A stretch of 64,000 nucleotides of DNA from Periplaneta americana (Eukaryota > Arthropoda > Insecta > Blattodea > Blattidae). The position numbers and the translations under genes are program-made. The notes below the pieces were generated by a model. The model saw only the letters and a program-made list of their open reading frames with translations. It was not told the DNA's origin and ran no database searches. The stretch is from positions 182,794,396 to 182,858,395 of the forward strand of contig NC_091120.1 of NCBI RefSeq assembly GCF_040183065.1, written 5' to 3'. Every line of letters begins with the position of its first letter. Positions within the stretch are counted from its first letter, which is position 1. Below, piece after piece: positions 1 to 10,983 of the stretch.

Positions 1-270
1 TTTGTTATTGTAGGTTTAATTTGTAATTTAGTAAATACAAAAATATTCTTTGTTCTTAACTTCTATGATAAAATGTCTAGCTTTCATTAATCAGGTATTC
101 TTGTCGTACTTTAATTTTTATTGTAATTGTAATTGTAAATTTAATATTAATTGTAATCTTATTGTTCATGTTATAGTTGTAATCCCCTGGTAGAGGGGCA
201 GAGAAGGCCTGACGGCCTTATCTCTACCAGGTTAACTAAATAAATCTAATCTAATCTAATCTAATCTAAT
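1..270 (+). mobile_element. 3' end of a non-LTR retrotransposon (CR1/Jockey-like) with terminal hairpin
   Basis: AT-rich 3' UTR ending in a stem-loop: CCTGGTAGAG (186-195) pairs with CTCTACCAGG (222-231), with an inner AAGGCC/GGCCTT stem. It is followed by a short-unit tail of (TAATC)n at about 244-270. The same hairpin design recurs at 34981-35024 (minus) and near 26600 (plus), the former next to reverse-transcriptase sequence, which identifies the class. The element is cut by the window edge, so no ORF is seen. Its tail abuts the segment shared by the three GMC genes. Confidence 0.6.
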
Positions 271-283
271 GAATGTCTCATAT

Positions 284-300
284 TTCTAATTTACTTCCAG
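284..300 (+). promoter_or_regulatory. Intron 3' splice acceptor ahead of GMC copy 1
   Basis: A pyrimidine-rich run ending in TTACTTCCAG (AG at 299-300) lies 18 nt before the ATG at 319. The same acceptor and 18-nt leader occur at 36191 and 54195. This points to a 5' leader exon upstream, which I cannot locate. Confidence 0.6.
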
Positions 301-318
301 GAATCTCAATCTCGGAAT

Positions 319-2097
319 ATGATCGACGCCTGTCGCCGGATATCACGCTCCACGCTTGTTGTGCTGTTATTTCTGGGACTCACTGTAGTGAAAGGGGCGC
401 CTGAGGAGTACGACTTCATCATTGTGGGAGCAGGTGCAGCAGGATGCTTACTAGCGGCTCGTCTCTCCGAGGTTCCAAACTGGACCGTCTTACTCCTGGA
501 AGCTGGTGGACCCGAAACTTTCATCCAGCAAGTTCCTTTGTTCTCGCCATTGTTCACCAAAACGCCTGCGAACTGGGGATACAAAGCAGAGAAGAACGCT
601 TCCTTCGGACTAGGCATGAAGGGAGGTCGTATGATTTGGCAACAAGGTAAAGGTATTGGGGGAGGCAGCGTGCTCAATGACATGATGTATGCCCGCGGAA
701 ACAGAAAAGATTTTGACCATTGGGAGGCTCTAGGAAACACTGACTGGGGATATGAGAAAGTCTTGCATTATTTCAAAAAATTTGAGAGGATGGATATCCC
801 TCAATACGCCAATGACACTAAATATCACTCCACTAAGGGAAGCATCCCCATTGACTATGCACCTTTTCATACTCCACTGGCAACAGCTTTCATAGAGGCT
901 GGGAAATTGAAAGGTTATGCAAATAATGACTACAATGCAGAAAATCAGACGAGCTTTTCATATTCCCAAACCGTTATTATGAATGGTGCTCGAGTGAGTG
1001 CTAATAAAGCTTTCTTGGAGCCAGCAATGGGAAGAAAGAATTTACACGTCATGAAATGGAGTTCCGTTACAAAAATACTCATAGACAAAAATGAAATGAA
1101 GGCAATTGGCGTTGAATATAGACGTTTTTGGATGACGCGGCAAGCTATAGCCAAAAGAGAAGTGATAGTATCAGCAGGAGCTATAAATTCTCCGAAGTTA
1201 CTGATGCTATCCGGACTTGGTCCCAAAGATCACCTGCAAGACAAAGGTATCCCAGTTGTGCACGACTCCAAAGTAGGCTACAACATGCAGGATCATTACA
1301 CTTTCATAAATCTTTATTTTACTGTTAATGCAACCGTTGATCTTCAGGTCTACAATTATATGCACATATTCAAAGATTTTATCCAATATATCTTCAAGCG
1401 AGATGGTGGTTTTACTGTGCCGAGTGGATTTGAAGCCATGGCTTTTGTTGAAATTGAGTCGTCTTCAAATTATCCAGAAATAGAAATATATTTGGGAGGA
1501 CTGTTACTGCCTTCAATTCCCTTTTACCTAAGTCCATTTGGGATACTCTCGGACAGTATGAACGAATTCTTTAAACCTTTGCAACAGAAGAGCGGTTTCA
1601 CTATTTTTCCAATAGTTCTACGACCCTATAGCACTGGTAGGGTGATGCTCAAAGACAAAAATCCGAAAAGCAGTCCTCTGATCTATCCAAATTTCTTCTC
1701 AGATCCAAGAGATATGAAACTTCTGATAAAAGGTGTCAATATGACGCTAGAACTGGTGAAGTCTCCGCCGTTTGAGAAGTTTGGTGCTCAACTGTTCTCA
1801 GAGCCGTTGCCTCCCTGCAAATCTCACGAGTTTGGTTCGGATGCGTACTGGGAGTGTTGTGCTCGTCAAATGACTATAACAGTAGTCCATACGGCAGGGA
1901 CGTGCAAGATGGGACCTGAGTCAGACCCGGACGCCGTTGTTGATCCCAGGTTACGATTCAGAGGAGTGAAAAATCTTCGAGTTGTTGATTCTTCTATCAT
2001 GCCTTCTATCGTCTCAGGACACACATTGGCAACAGTCTACATGATCGCAGAAAAAGGTGCTGACATGATAAAAAGTGATTGGGGTGAGGAGATATAA
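319..2097 (+). CDS. Secreted GMC oxidoreductase, glucose dehydrogenase [FAD, quinone]-like, copy 1
   Basis: 592 codons in a single exon, the usual length of insect GMC enzymes. These bind FAD non-covalently and oxidise an alcohol or sugar hydroxyl; the substrate of this copy cannot be told from sequence. Residues 1-26 are a signal peptide (basic start, then [12 protein letters not shown]). The Rossmann motif GAGAAG is at 37-42, GMC signature 1 ([11 protein letters not shown]) at 110-120, and signature 2 ([15 protein letters not shown]) at 285-299. The catalytic pair is H524 (in HTAGTCKMG) and H568 (in SGHT). N-glycosylation sequons include NAS, NDT, NQT, NAT and NMT, which fits secretion. The ATG is preceded by an in-frame stop farther upstream, has A at -3, and opens directly into the signal peptide. 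An ATTAAA at 2364-2369, conserved in copy 2, is a possible poly(A) signal. About 93% identical to copy 2 and 91% to copy 3 by my count. Confidence 0.93.
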   Translation: MIDACRRISRSTLVVLLFLGLTVVKGAPEEYDFIIVGAGAAGCLLAARLSEVPNWTVLLLEAGGPETFIQQVPLFSPLFTKTPANWGYKAEKNASFGLGMKGGRMIWQQGKGIGGGSVLNDMMYARGNRKDFDHWEALGNTDWGYEKVLHYFKKFERMDIPQYANDTKYHSTKGSIPIDYAPFHTPLATAFIEAGKLKGYANNDYNAENQTSFSYSQTVIMNGARVSANKAFLEPAMGRKNLHVMKWSSVTKILIDKNEMKAIGVEYRRFWMTRQAIAKREVIVSAGAINSPKLLMLSGLGPKDHLQDKGIPVVHDSKVGYNMQDHYTFINLYFTVNATVDLQVYNYMHIFKDFIQYIFKRDGGFTVPSGFEAMAFVEIESSSNYPEIEIYLGGLLLPSIPFYLSPFGILSDSMNEFFKPLQQKSGFTIFPIVLRPYSTGRVMLKDKNPKSSPLIYPNFFSDPRDMKLLIKGVNMTLELVKSPPFEKFGAQLFSEPLPPCKSHEFGSDAYWECCARQMTITVVHTAGTCKMGPESDPDAVVDPRLRFRGVKNLRVVDSSIMPSIVSGHTLATVYMIAEKGADMIKSDWGEEI

Positions 2098-2217
2098 TGG
2101 AAATTATTCTTCTTTGGTTGGCTGTTTTAAGTGGAGAAGAACGGAAATAATTTCTTTGCTACGTCATGTAAAACAACACACGGAAAACCCAACGTACTGT
2201 AAAACAATGTACATAAA

Positions 2218-2715
2218 GATACAGAGTGTTTCATAATTCCTATTACACATTGCTAGAGGTTATAGTGGAACTTAGATAATGTTCTGATGTAGAACCCATG
2301 TCCGGAAACGTACCGTTTCAAATCTCCCGTTTAACTTAGGTCAACGAGCTTTTGCCTGTGTGTATTAAAAGAGCTGTTCGATGTTTGGTCGAAACGTTTT
2401 CGGACTGCAAGTGAAATGTGTTCTCTACAAATGTGTATGCAGCTATGCTGAACTGTGCCGTATTATTCAATGACTGAATGGCAAGCGAAGTTCGAAGCAG
2501 CACGTCAGACTGTAAGTGGAAGACACGTCACATCACGTGACTTAAGATGTCGCCGTTTGTTAATTTGGGTTGCCTACCGTCAAGCAGAAAATTTGAAGTC
2601 TTCATTCTTTTCATCTTTGTAGCACCGAAACGGTACGTTTTCGGACGGGAGTTCTGCATCAAAACTGAATCTACTAAGTCCCCTCTACAATCTCCAGAAG
2701 TGAAACACACTGTAT
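2218..2715. repeat. Folded-back repeat in the 3' flank of GMC copy 1
   Basis: Sequence from about 2218 to 2320 (around ACGTACCGTTTC) is an imperfect inverted copy of about 2618-2714 (GAAACGGTACGT and onward), with some 300 bases between. This looks like an old terminal-inverted-repeat element. The same structure is present at 38098-38633 behind copy 2, so it predates the separation of copies 1 and 2. It is absent behind copy 3. It may lie within the 3' UTR. Confidence 0.55.
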
Positions 2716-2984
2716 AAATTCAAGAGAGAATAGCTTATTTTAATTTTGCGGACTAATTAGGAAATTTACCATTTTTCTCTGAATTATTACGATATAAGAT
2801 TTTAGTCTTTCATGATGGTTGAGTTTTAATGAAAGTTCTGAGTTTTACAGCTGTGTTTTGGTTTGAAATAGAGTATCTGTATTTCTGTATATCTACATAT
2901 ATTGAGATGATACCTGTACGTAGCGTAATTCTTAGACTTTGGAGAAATTAATCTGAACACAAGGTTACAAAATCCGAAATTTTT

Positions 2985-3425
2985 TAATTGAATTGAATTG
3001 AAAGGGGGAGAATTTGGAGGGCAAATTTAAAAGGTAAATGGAGAATAACTAACCATAGACTTACTAAATAACCGCTAGACCGCTCACTGGCGCTAGTGTT
3101 ATGCTCCCAAATTAAATAGCCGACGGGCGGCCATTTGTTTGGTTGAGCTGAATAAATACAGGCTCGTTCGTGTGCTGTTTTTTAATTGCAGCAATGAACA
3201 AGGATGTAAAGATAAAGAAGGAAGGAATGTTACATTTCACTTATTAGTTAATCTTTAATTTCTACTACGATTTTTGCCCCGAATTATGTTACAGAAGACA
3301 AACTATTATACAGACGTGGAAAAATTATTAGACTAAATTAATTATATGTGCAACGAAGCTGTATTTATCGGTAGAAATAATGAACAAAAATGTATTTTGC
3401 ACAAATACAATGAACAGAAAATTGA
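2985..3425. other. Unassigned AT-rich spacer
   Basis: Homology to the flank of GMC copy 2 ends near 2985. A segment around 3080-3150 is similar, in inverse orientation, to about 7020-7070 (shared ACAAATGGC and AATTTGGGA-type words). That suggests a dispersed repeat of unknown class. No ORF or recognisable element. Confidence 0.3.
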
Positions 3426-3429
3426 GTCT

Positions 3430-3685
3430 TGAGGTTACTAATATTTTGTGAACATTCCCTTATTCTTTATTAACACGTTGATTTTGTCAGGGATGCTGGA
3501 AACCAAAGTTTGACACTTTCTTTGAATATCAGCATCATTTAGCCAGATATCAGACAGTGCTTAAATGAGTTCATGTTTTGTTGTAAGCCTCTTTTAGTTC
3601 ACTTTCTTCTTCAACATGGATCACAGATTTTCAATTTCATTCATGTCCGGTCTTCTTGCAGGCCATGGAAGAATACCTTCTGCAG
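3430..3685 (-). pseudogene. Tc1-like transposase, C-terminal remnant
   Basis: On the minus strand the frame reads LPWPARRPDMNEIENL, then a stop in place of the usual W, then SMLKKKVN, and ends in IPDKINVLIKNKGMFTKY. This is the classic C-terminal half of a Tc1-family DD34E transposase, including the WPARSPDxNPIENLW block. Three in-frame stops make it dead. The N-terminal half is not visible. Confidence 0.8.
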
Positions 3686-4088
3686 TATATAATTAAAACA
3701 CCAGTAGTACAAACATAGCCAGAAAAAAATATACTTAACCATTGGAAAAATATACCAGAAGATGTAAACAGTCATATTTACAACAATAGAGACTCTGTGA
3801 ATTATACTGATAGTTGATATGACAAATTATATTACGTTTCCAAGAAAACGTTTTAGTCTAATAATTTGTCCATTATATGACTGTTTGTGCTTCAGGTTTC
3901 CTCTGAGTAGAGACTCCCTTAACCGAAAGTGGGTAGGTGCACTCCGAAGAGTCACTCAGTGTGTTCAACTCATTTCGAAGATAGTTGTTACCTTGAATCT
4001 ACGTTATTACAATATACATTGCTATTGTTCTTCATCCACTTCATATCCTTCATTTGCTTCAAACAGTTGATGTTTCAGTGCATACATG

Positions 4089-4350
4089 AATAATTCTTTG
4101 ATGGGCGATCATATGAGTACAAGTCAATTTTTGGCGAAATTGAGATATGTACAGTTTTGTCATCATCAGCTCGATATCTATGTCTGGTAAAAAGAGTACA
4201 AGTCAAAACCTGCTGTAGAACGCCGCATTCTCTGATGCACATAACAGTATCTTCAAAATCATGTACGATGTTAAACAGTTTTTTTGCTCTCCTGTGAAAT
4301 AAGTTTTTTTTTTTACTTGTGCTCTTATGATCGCCCATCAAAGAATTATT
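4089..4350. repeat. Small foldback (MITE-like) element
   Basis: 4089-4124 and 4315-4350 are inverted copies, 36 bp with two mismatches, sharing CTTTGATGGGCGATCAT. They enclose 190 bp without an ORF of interest. The class is unknown. Confidence 0.65.
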
Positions 4351-4464
4351 CGCTGAATTTGAAGGTACAGAAGCTGTATAAATTAGAAAACGTTAATTAT
4401 TTAATTTCAATGATTGAAAGTGACTCTTGTCTTAGTTACGGATTAATGAAACAGTTTCTTATAT

Positions 4465-4493
4465 TGCTGCTGCTCCTGCTGCTACTACTACTG

Positions 4494-4543
<50 letters not shown>

Positions 4544-4572
4544 GCCACTACCACCACTACTGCTGCTGCTGC
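4465..4572. repeat. (CTA/CTG)n trinucleotide microsatellite
   Basis: About 105 bp of CTA repeats with CTG interruptions, ending in CTGCTG. It is the source of a spurious poly-leucine reading frame. Not a gene. Confidence 0.9.
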
Positions 4573-4586
4573 TGCTTCTTTTAATT

Positions 4587-4872
4587 TCATCATCATCATC
4601 ATCATCATCCTTCACGAATTAGGCCTCTGTAGACCTGTTTCGGCCCCATCTAGCAGTCTTCTTAACGGTCTTCCTGGTCGACGATGTCCTCTAGGTTTAT
4701 ATTGCATCATAATTTTTGGGATTCTTGAATTTTCCATTCTTCTTACATGATCTAGCCAATTGAATTTGTATCTGGTGATTTTTTCTTCTACTGACTCTAC
4801 TTCTAATTGTTCTAAAATTTCTTCATTCCTTAATTTCATACAGCAGTTTAACCTACGGCAAAAAGTAAACAT
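4587..4872 (-). mobile_element. LINE family B, 3'-terminal RT fragment with (ATG)n tail
   Basis: The minus-strand frame contains YKFNWLDHVRRMENSRIPK followed by a GRPLRRLLDG-like end. This is the C-terminus of a non-LTR reverse transcriptase. It is followed by a pair-forming GGCCTCTGTAGACC-type sequence and then an (ATG)n tail at 4587-4608. The same end structure recurs at 60285-60330 and 59530-59600. The 5' side is truncated. Confidence 0.75.
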
Positions 4873-5271
4873 TAATTCTTGTATTAACCGTGGTTATGAA
4901 TATTCACATTCAGAGTTCCTATGAAAATGATGCAAGTCTGACAGCCTAATTGAATCCCCATAAAGCGAGTCGAGATTGATAAAAAAAATCCCGATTTGAG
5001 CGATAACAGCCTACAACGTTATTTAAACAAGTTAGTCTCCATTTCCTATTACCCCATATTTTTATTGATTCAAATTTAGCATTGTAAACATAGAGGTAAC
5101 CCGCGGAAATTTAGTAAGTCTACAAAATAACCCATCTGATTGCCGTAAGGCAACTCTACTCGCAAGATAATAGTTCCGCTAGTTCTACCTCTTTGTTGAT
5201 TAATCCTTTTCGGTACCTAGCTGCTGCTCTCGCAATTAATCACCATTGTACATTGTAGGTGCTTTGAGTGG

Positions 5272-5298
5272 CAAAAAAAAAAAAAAAAAAAAAAAAAA
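5272..5298 (+). repeat. Poly(A) tract
   Basis: An uninterrupted run of about 26 A. A second run of about 30 A is at 5604-5633, inside the pogo-like element. Confidence 0.9.
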
Positions 5299-5407
5299 CA
5301 GACACAATTCCTGCGTTGTATAGTTTCGTGAACTATGTTTAAACATGGATTCATCGTCAGATATACTCTTGCAATACCGGTTCCGATAAAGAAAAGTTAA
5401 TTTAGTA

Positions 5408-5602
5408 GAGTAAGGGAGGGGATTGTCGGATAGGTCTGGTAATGTCGGATAATCTCGGATAACATATCTCTTTTCCATCGAATGGTGGAATCTGATGTGA
5501 AAATAATGCATTACGTTCTCTACAAGTGGACGAACATCTGCATGAATAGCCATTACTGTTGAGTGCTTCACTGTGTGTGAATAGCGTGTTTTCAACGTTT
5601 CT

Positions 5603-5636
<34 letters not shown>

Positions 5637-6668
5637 TTTTGAGGGTACGTAATGTGATTTATTCGTTACAAGTTATTCTTATATTTACACAACATGGTAT
5701 GCACTGTTTGATATACCATAATTAAGGCTTCTTAATTCTCTAATTGCAGAAATGCTATCGACAACATGTTTGATGCAGCTGGCTTGTTTTACTGTTTGTG
5801 AAGAGTCGGCCAATGTCGGATACTAGCTGAGGGCAATGTCGGATACTAGCCGAGGGCATTGTCGGCTGTCTTTCAATGCTGCTCGCTACATAAAAGCTGC
5901 CTTAAACCCATTTATATGTTTTCTATAATAAACCACTACATTTTTACTCATGGGTATTTTTAATTAATGTAAGTAATTAATTTTCTAATTAATCGAATAT
6001 TATGAAGTAACGAATTGTTTCTTCTTCTGATATTTTTAGATGCCTAAAGTAAAATAAAAAAGAGATTCAGTCTAAAAAAATGGAAGTCTGAAGATATGGT
6101 AAATGCCATTGTCGCAGTACGGGAGAAAAGAATGGGCTATCTTGCTGCTTCCAAAAGATTCAATGTACCTCGATCAACATTATTTGATTATGTACGGTCC
6201 AACTCTGAGCCCACCAAAGCCGTTAAATCGAAACTTGGACGAAAAACAATACTCCCAGCTTCACTTGAAGAAAAGCTAGTTGACTATGTGTTAATGATGG
6301 AGAGAAAATATTTTGGATGAACCAGAAATGATGTTAAAAGGCTTGCATATCAGTTGGCTAAACAGAACACTATTGTAATAGTTTCTGATATGCAATATAT
6401 TATTTTTAATGCATTATCATGCCTCTTACATAATAATGTCTAATGTATCCGACATTAGCTTCCCATTCTGTCAGTGATGATATTATTTCTGTTTTCTCTT
6501 TGCAAGTTATACAGCAAATACATATTATGTAAATTACCTAATACTTATGTACAATCTGCAGGAACCCCAAGAGGTTATTATAATACTAAGTAATTCCAGT
6601 TCTAACTTTTTTCAATTACCTTTATTTTGAAACATCAAAATGGTATCCGACAATACCCTCCCTTACTC
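5408..6668 (+). mobile_element. Pogo/Tigger-like DNA transposon with TIRs and TA duplication
   Basis: Terminal inverted repeats of 25 bp at 5408-5432 and 6644-6668 differ at one position. They start GAGTAAGGGAGGG and end TGTCGGATA. The element is flanked on both sides by TA (5406-5407 and 6669-6670), the pogo/mariner target. The terminal motif TGTCGGATA, or close variants, is repeated inside the left end and again at about 5810-5870 and 6445. That is a possible array of transposase binding sites. The left part contains two poly(A) runs. It encodes only the DNA-binding half of a transposase. Confidence 0.85.
6040..6376 (+). pseudogene. Pogo-like transposase, N-terminal DNA-binding domains only
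   Basis: ATG at 6040 begins MPKVK, followed by two premature stops. It then reads a psq-type helix-turn-helix (MVNAIVAVREKRMGYLAASK, RFNVPRSTLFDYVR) and the start of a CENP-B/Tc5-type HTH (YFG, stop, TRNDVKRLAYQLAKQNTI). This is the usual N-terminal order in pogo/Tigger/jerky transposases. The DDE catalytic domain is absent, so the element is non-autonomous. The clearest frame spans 6096-6320. Confidence 0.8.
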
Positions 6669-7970
6669 TAGCGAATGGTTAAAACATATTCCTGGTTAAT
6701 AAAAGAGAAAACGATTAGCCTGTAGTATTGTGTGTCCTTCGTATTTTAGCGTTCCTCAAGGAGGCGAGTATTGCATTATAAGCACACGAACACTACTTTG
6801 CAGAAAACAATTATAAAGTGATGATCAGTCTAATGTCTTAAGTCAGCTTCTGATATCCCGATTTCTCTCGCAGAAAACGTAGCAACTCTGCTGATAGCAG
6901 AAACACGGTATTAAAGGTAAACCGCAAAGGAAGTTTTGTTCTTGTAAATAAAACCATTTAGCTTTCGGGTACGTAATACAACGCGTATTCAAGTAGCTGT
7001 TTAGAAATCCCGCGCGTTTTCTACCAACAAATGGCGGCTTTCGGCTGCTTCAATTTGGGAACATATTTCCCACTTCTCCGCTACGGCGTGGTAGGGGCTC
7101 TGTTATTCTCTCGTCCCAGCAAGAGACAGTTGTGTGCTGATAGTGTACTGGTGGCAGACTACAGTCACTAATGGCGATTATCGACCTAATCGCGACCGGG
7201 TTTGTAGTGTGTCACCGTCCCGATCGCGATCAGGAGCTAAATCCTCTTTCCAGAACTAGATAATCGCGCTGAGGCACGGCCCAGTGGACGAAAGTAACAT
7301 TTTAGTAATCTTTGGTTTCGAATCACCTTGATTTATATTATTTAGGAAGTCGTGATAGCTTCTGCTGTGGAATTTTTTTGCCCCTTCCATTGTATTATAT
7401 GAAATAGAAACGAAAATGAATGGCTAGAAAATGAATTTTGCTACTATTAGACGTATTGGAGAAATTTAATGCAGATGTGAGAAAAGTAAAAAGAAATATA
7501 TTAATAAATGACAGAAGAATTATTCATATTTCATATATATAGAGAGCAATAGAAGGCTGCTGAAAGATGTTTCATTTCAATAAATAATGGATTACAAACT
7601 GGAACTGGTTTATTTTTCAGATTTTCAATTTCAGTCTCCATTACGACGCCATCGTTGAGGTTAGGGTGGATTTTAAAAATATGTTTTATTACATAATAAT
7701 ATAAATTTTTGGCATGATGATATAAATTTTATAGGTTATAAAATCTCTTTTCAAAATAATATAAATAGTAATGATATAAATTGTATCAGTTTACATTGTA
7801 AAGCACATAACAATTTTAACTACTAAATTACCATATGAAGCTGCAAGAAGCAACAAGAAAGAAAAAAAAAACAATGAACAAATATCAAAAGAAAGCATGA
7901 ACTTTAGGTGTTGTGCAGTAGGGAAACAAACATATACGTATGTACACAGAGAAAATTATTTCCTCTATGG
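6669..7970. other. Unassigned spacer with a TCGCGAT-rich repeat
   Basis: No gene or classified element is visible. At 7147-7250 there is a sequence (GGCAGACTACAGTC, then TCGCGA words, then GTGTGTCACC) that matches, in inverse orientation, 13379-13476. Both copies carry GGTGACA(C/G)AC ends, so a small unclassified element is likely. Confidence 0.3.
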
Positions 7971-8052
7971 CAGCGGTTCCCAAACTTTTTCAACCACGGA
8001 ACCCTTTTTGAAGCAAAAGTTTCTCGTGGAGCCCCAAGAAATTTTTAGTTAA
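7971..8052 (+). mobile_element. hAT-like element terminus
   Basis: The sequence CAGCGGTTCCCAAACTTTTT followed by CAACCACGGAACCC is the typical start of a hAT terminal repeat. It is interrupted after 8052 by a LINE insertion and seems to resume at 8439. The opposite end was not identified. Confidence 0.45.
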
Positions 8053-8068
8053 TATTTTTTATCTGTCT

Positions 8069-8422
8069 GAAGTTACAGGAGAATGGAGAAAGTTACACAA
8101 CGCAGAGCTGCACGCATTGTATTCTTCACCTGACATAATTAGGAATATTAAATCCAGACGTTTGAGATGGGCAGGGCATGTAGCACGTATAGGCGAAACC
8201 AGAAATGCATATAGAGTGTTAGTTGGGAGGCCAGAGGGTTAAAGACCTTTGGGGAGGCCGAGACGTAGATGGGAAGATAATATTAAAATGGATTTGAAGG
8301 AGGTGGGATATGATGGTAGGGACTGGATTAATCTTGCACAGGATAGGGACCGATGGCGGGCTTATGTGAGGGCGGCAATGAACCTCCGGGTTCCTTAAAA
8401 GCCAGTAAGTAAGTACGGTAAG
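8069..8422 (+). mobile_element. LINE family A, 5'-truncated copy with 16-bp target duplication
   Basis: It encodes the RT C-terminus (EWRKLHNAELHALYSSPDII, then RRLRWAGHVAR, then AYVRAAMNLRVP) with one premature stop. It ends in a short GTAAGTAAGT tail. The direct repeat TATTTTTTATCTGTCT at 8053-8068 and 8423-8438 is a perfect target-site duplication, so the insertion limits are exact. It sits inside a hAT-like sequence. Confidence 0.9.
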
Positions 8423-8741
8423 TATTTTTTATCTGTCTACGTTCTATGAAGCATATTACAAACTCATGTAGATACACAAGATCCTTCGCACGAGCCCGTA
8501 CGACCATTCGTGCTATAACTATGCACAATTTTAAACTTCAAAACGAAAATAATACTACTAATAATAAAATAGTAAAACAACAGTTATTATTATTACTACC
8601 GAATAATTATCACAATTACGACTAATCTAACTTCATACCAAATTTCACAAAAAATAATAAAAATAAAATAAATGTAAAATATGAAAAGAAACACAGTGAA
8701 AAAAAAAACACGCACGCACGCACGCACGGTTAACTAGGTTC

Positions 8742-8881
8742 TGTTGGACACTTTGTACTTTAACGTGTTACCACGCTAGAAGTCAATATTACCACTCGCG
8801 GCTACTTCCGTCATTGACTTCTAGCTGAATGTGGTGCTCACAAGTGGCGTGGTAACACGTTAAAGTACGGAGTGTCCAACA
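8742..8881. repeat. Foldback MITE-like element
   Basis: 35-bp arms at 8742-8776 and 8847-8881 (TGTTGGACAC, then GTACTTTAACGTG, then TTACCACGC) match with two differences. A second inner pair, TAGAAGTCAAT and ATTGACTTCTA, extends the stem. No ORF. Confidence 0.75.
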
Positions 8882-8908
8882 TGCCCGACTGTCCAACAGA
8901 CCCTAGTT

Positions 8909-8941
<33 letters not shown>

Positions 8942-8944
<3 letters not shown>

Positions 8945-9836
8945 AGACTGTTGTACCTTTAGCATAGTGTACCTTTGAACATTTTTTGTTTTTCAATTTT
9001 TGCTGCTACCTATAGGACTCAAACTGAAGTAGATTGTAGAGAAAGCCGCTAAGTAGCTCTGGTCGTAGTTTCAGTTTGATTTACTGCAAAGTGTGATTTC
9101 TGTGGACATAAGAAGTTATTTTAATACCAAAAGTAAACATTTCGTTCATTGACATATGTTTTATAACACAAAACCAGATCGTATTTGTTAATATCTTTCA
9201 AGTACGGTGTGTTCCCTATCATCTGGTGAGTAATAACATATTTCAATTTCCATGATTTATTCGAATCTCTAGTTTTGGGAGCCATATTTGTTTAAACGTG
9301 CATCCTCTTGTACCTTTGAACACAAAATATGTTGTACCATGGAACATATTCCAAAGTACATGATATTACCGGCTTTTGTTTTTGTTTTATTTTAAGATCA
9401 TGTCACGGAGTAAGTCTGGAGTTAAAGAGGTTCCCAATTGATCCGGATGCCTTGAAGAAAGCTGTTGAAGCAGTTATTGCTCCTTCAGGAAATAAAATCT
9501 CAATCAGAGAAGCATGCTCTGGTTTATGATTGCAAATACATTTTAAATATAATTGTCAGTATTTACAGATTACATTCCTACCTATATTTCATATGTTACA
9601 ACTTACAAGAGGGTATGTTCCAAGGTACATGAACCTGTTGTACCTTTGAACACATTACATATCCCTTCATTTTATTTTTTCCATCCTTAATAAATCAGTA
9701 AAATAGGAAAATACATACAGGAAGGTGTAAAGGAATCTTCAATAATTATTTCAAGAATTTCTTCATTTAAAACATTTCATTTGCCAGAATTAAAAAAAAA
9801 TAAAATGTGAAAAGTGTTTAAAGGTACAACAGTCTC

Positions 9837-9839
<3 letters not shown>
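8942..9839 (+). mobile_element. TA-flanked DNA transposon with GTACCTTTGAACA motif repeats
   Basis: TIRs GGGAGACTGTTGTACCTTTA at 8942-8961 and its complement at about 9819-9839. Both ends abut (TA)n runs (8914-8940 and 9840-9897), consistent with insertion into TA. The internal sequence repeats the terminal word GTACCTTTGAACA (near 8970, 9308 and 9640). It encodes only a short helix-turn-helix remnant. The layout is like the elements at 5408-6668 and 43563-44655. Confidence 0.8.
9400..9527 (+). pseudogene. HTH (pogo-type) transposase N-terminus remnant
   Basis: It begins MSRSKSGVKEV, shifts frame, then reads PIDPDALKKAVEAVIAPSGN and KISIREACSGL before a stop. The spacing of the helices resembles the psq-type HTH of pogo transposases. 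Family assignment is tentative because the sequence is so short. Confidence 0.45.
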
Positions 9840-9899
<60 letters not shown>

Positions 9900-9900
<1 letters not shown>

Positions 9901-10425
9901 AATTCAATTCCTTATTGAAACTGCACTAAATAATCCAAATAATAAATATAAAGGTAATACATAAAAAACCATACACACGCAATAAAATACAAATAGAAAA
10001 AAGACACAATAAATACAAAAAGAACATTATCCTCTAATTACCTCATTCGCTCAGTGTTAATACTCCTCATTGCAACACTAATAAATAACTCTTTCCCTTC
10101 TTTCCTCGGCTCTCTCCCCCTCGGCCAGTTCCACCCTCAACTGTCGAACTTTTGCCATAAATTTTCCCACACAGTCACAAAATTTACCGTTATTTAATAT
10201 ATCGTATGTTGCCAAGTGTCCCCTGCTAGATGTAATGAAGGACTCTGGCAGGAATCGTTTCCTCAGAGCTTCTGTGGCTTCACACTCCGATAAAATATGG
10301 CGTGATGTCTCGCCTCTACCGCAAAGAGGACATATTCTCGCCCCCTTTTCGTTGACGATTTTAAGTGCCCTCCAGGCTCCTAGGCGAAACCAGATTAAGC
10401 ATATTATACACGATATATATACGGA
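9900..10425 (-). mobile_element. R1/Jockey-type LINE, C-terminal zinc-knuckle fragment
   Basis: On the minus strand the frame reads FRLGAWRALKIVNEKGARI, then CPLCGRGETSRHILSEC, then RKRFLPESF. The CX2C...HX4C cluster after an RLGxxRALK stretch is typical of the region after RT in R1-type non-LTR elements. Several frameshifts and stops follow. The 3' side runs into a (TA)n tract. Confidence 0.6.
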
Positions 10426-10983
10426 AGTATGAATAATAAGTTATTTAAGGCTACATTAATACAGGAAACAATAATAAAAAAGTACTGAAGATAATATTAT
10501 TTAAAGCTATAAAATTATATAACAGTAGTTAAGATATTTAAAAACATGTTAAAATGTTACATATACAACCGAAGTTAATGTGAAGAATATGCCTACTTCT
10601 TGCGGCAGAGTTTGTCAATGTCCGGTGTCAGTGAAGTCAGTTGAAGATATATATCGTCTTCTGCGTCCAAACAAGTTCGATATTTTGTTTTTGTAGCCGT
10701 GTACCTCGAAAAGGCCGTTTCACAAAGGTACGTAGTACCAAACATAATAAATACCAAAAGGCAGTAAGAGAAATTTTGCTTCTGATCTTAACATCAAAAG
10801 ATGCTCCCCTAACGTAGCCCAAAATTCGAGAAGTGGTTTGCCTGACCGTGGCTTTCCGAAACCTTGTCTATAAGGACCTCATATTCTGCTGCAGTGAGGG
10901 CTGCTGGTTTTGACTTCACTGGAAATGGCTCTTCAATCCACTCATATTTCTTTAGAATCGATTCATGAGTGTCTCTTTGAAAG

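Noticed and set aside
306-740. Antisense frames over the GMC genes (also at 36197 and 54201)
   Set aside because: They mirror the coding strand of a well-supported gene and have no independent motif.
4284-4622. Poly-leucine reading frame
   Set aside because: Produced by the (CTA)n microsatellite.
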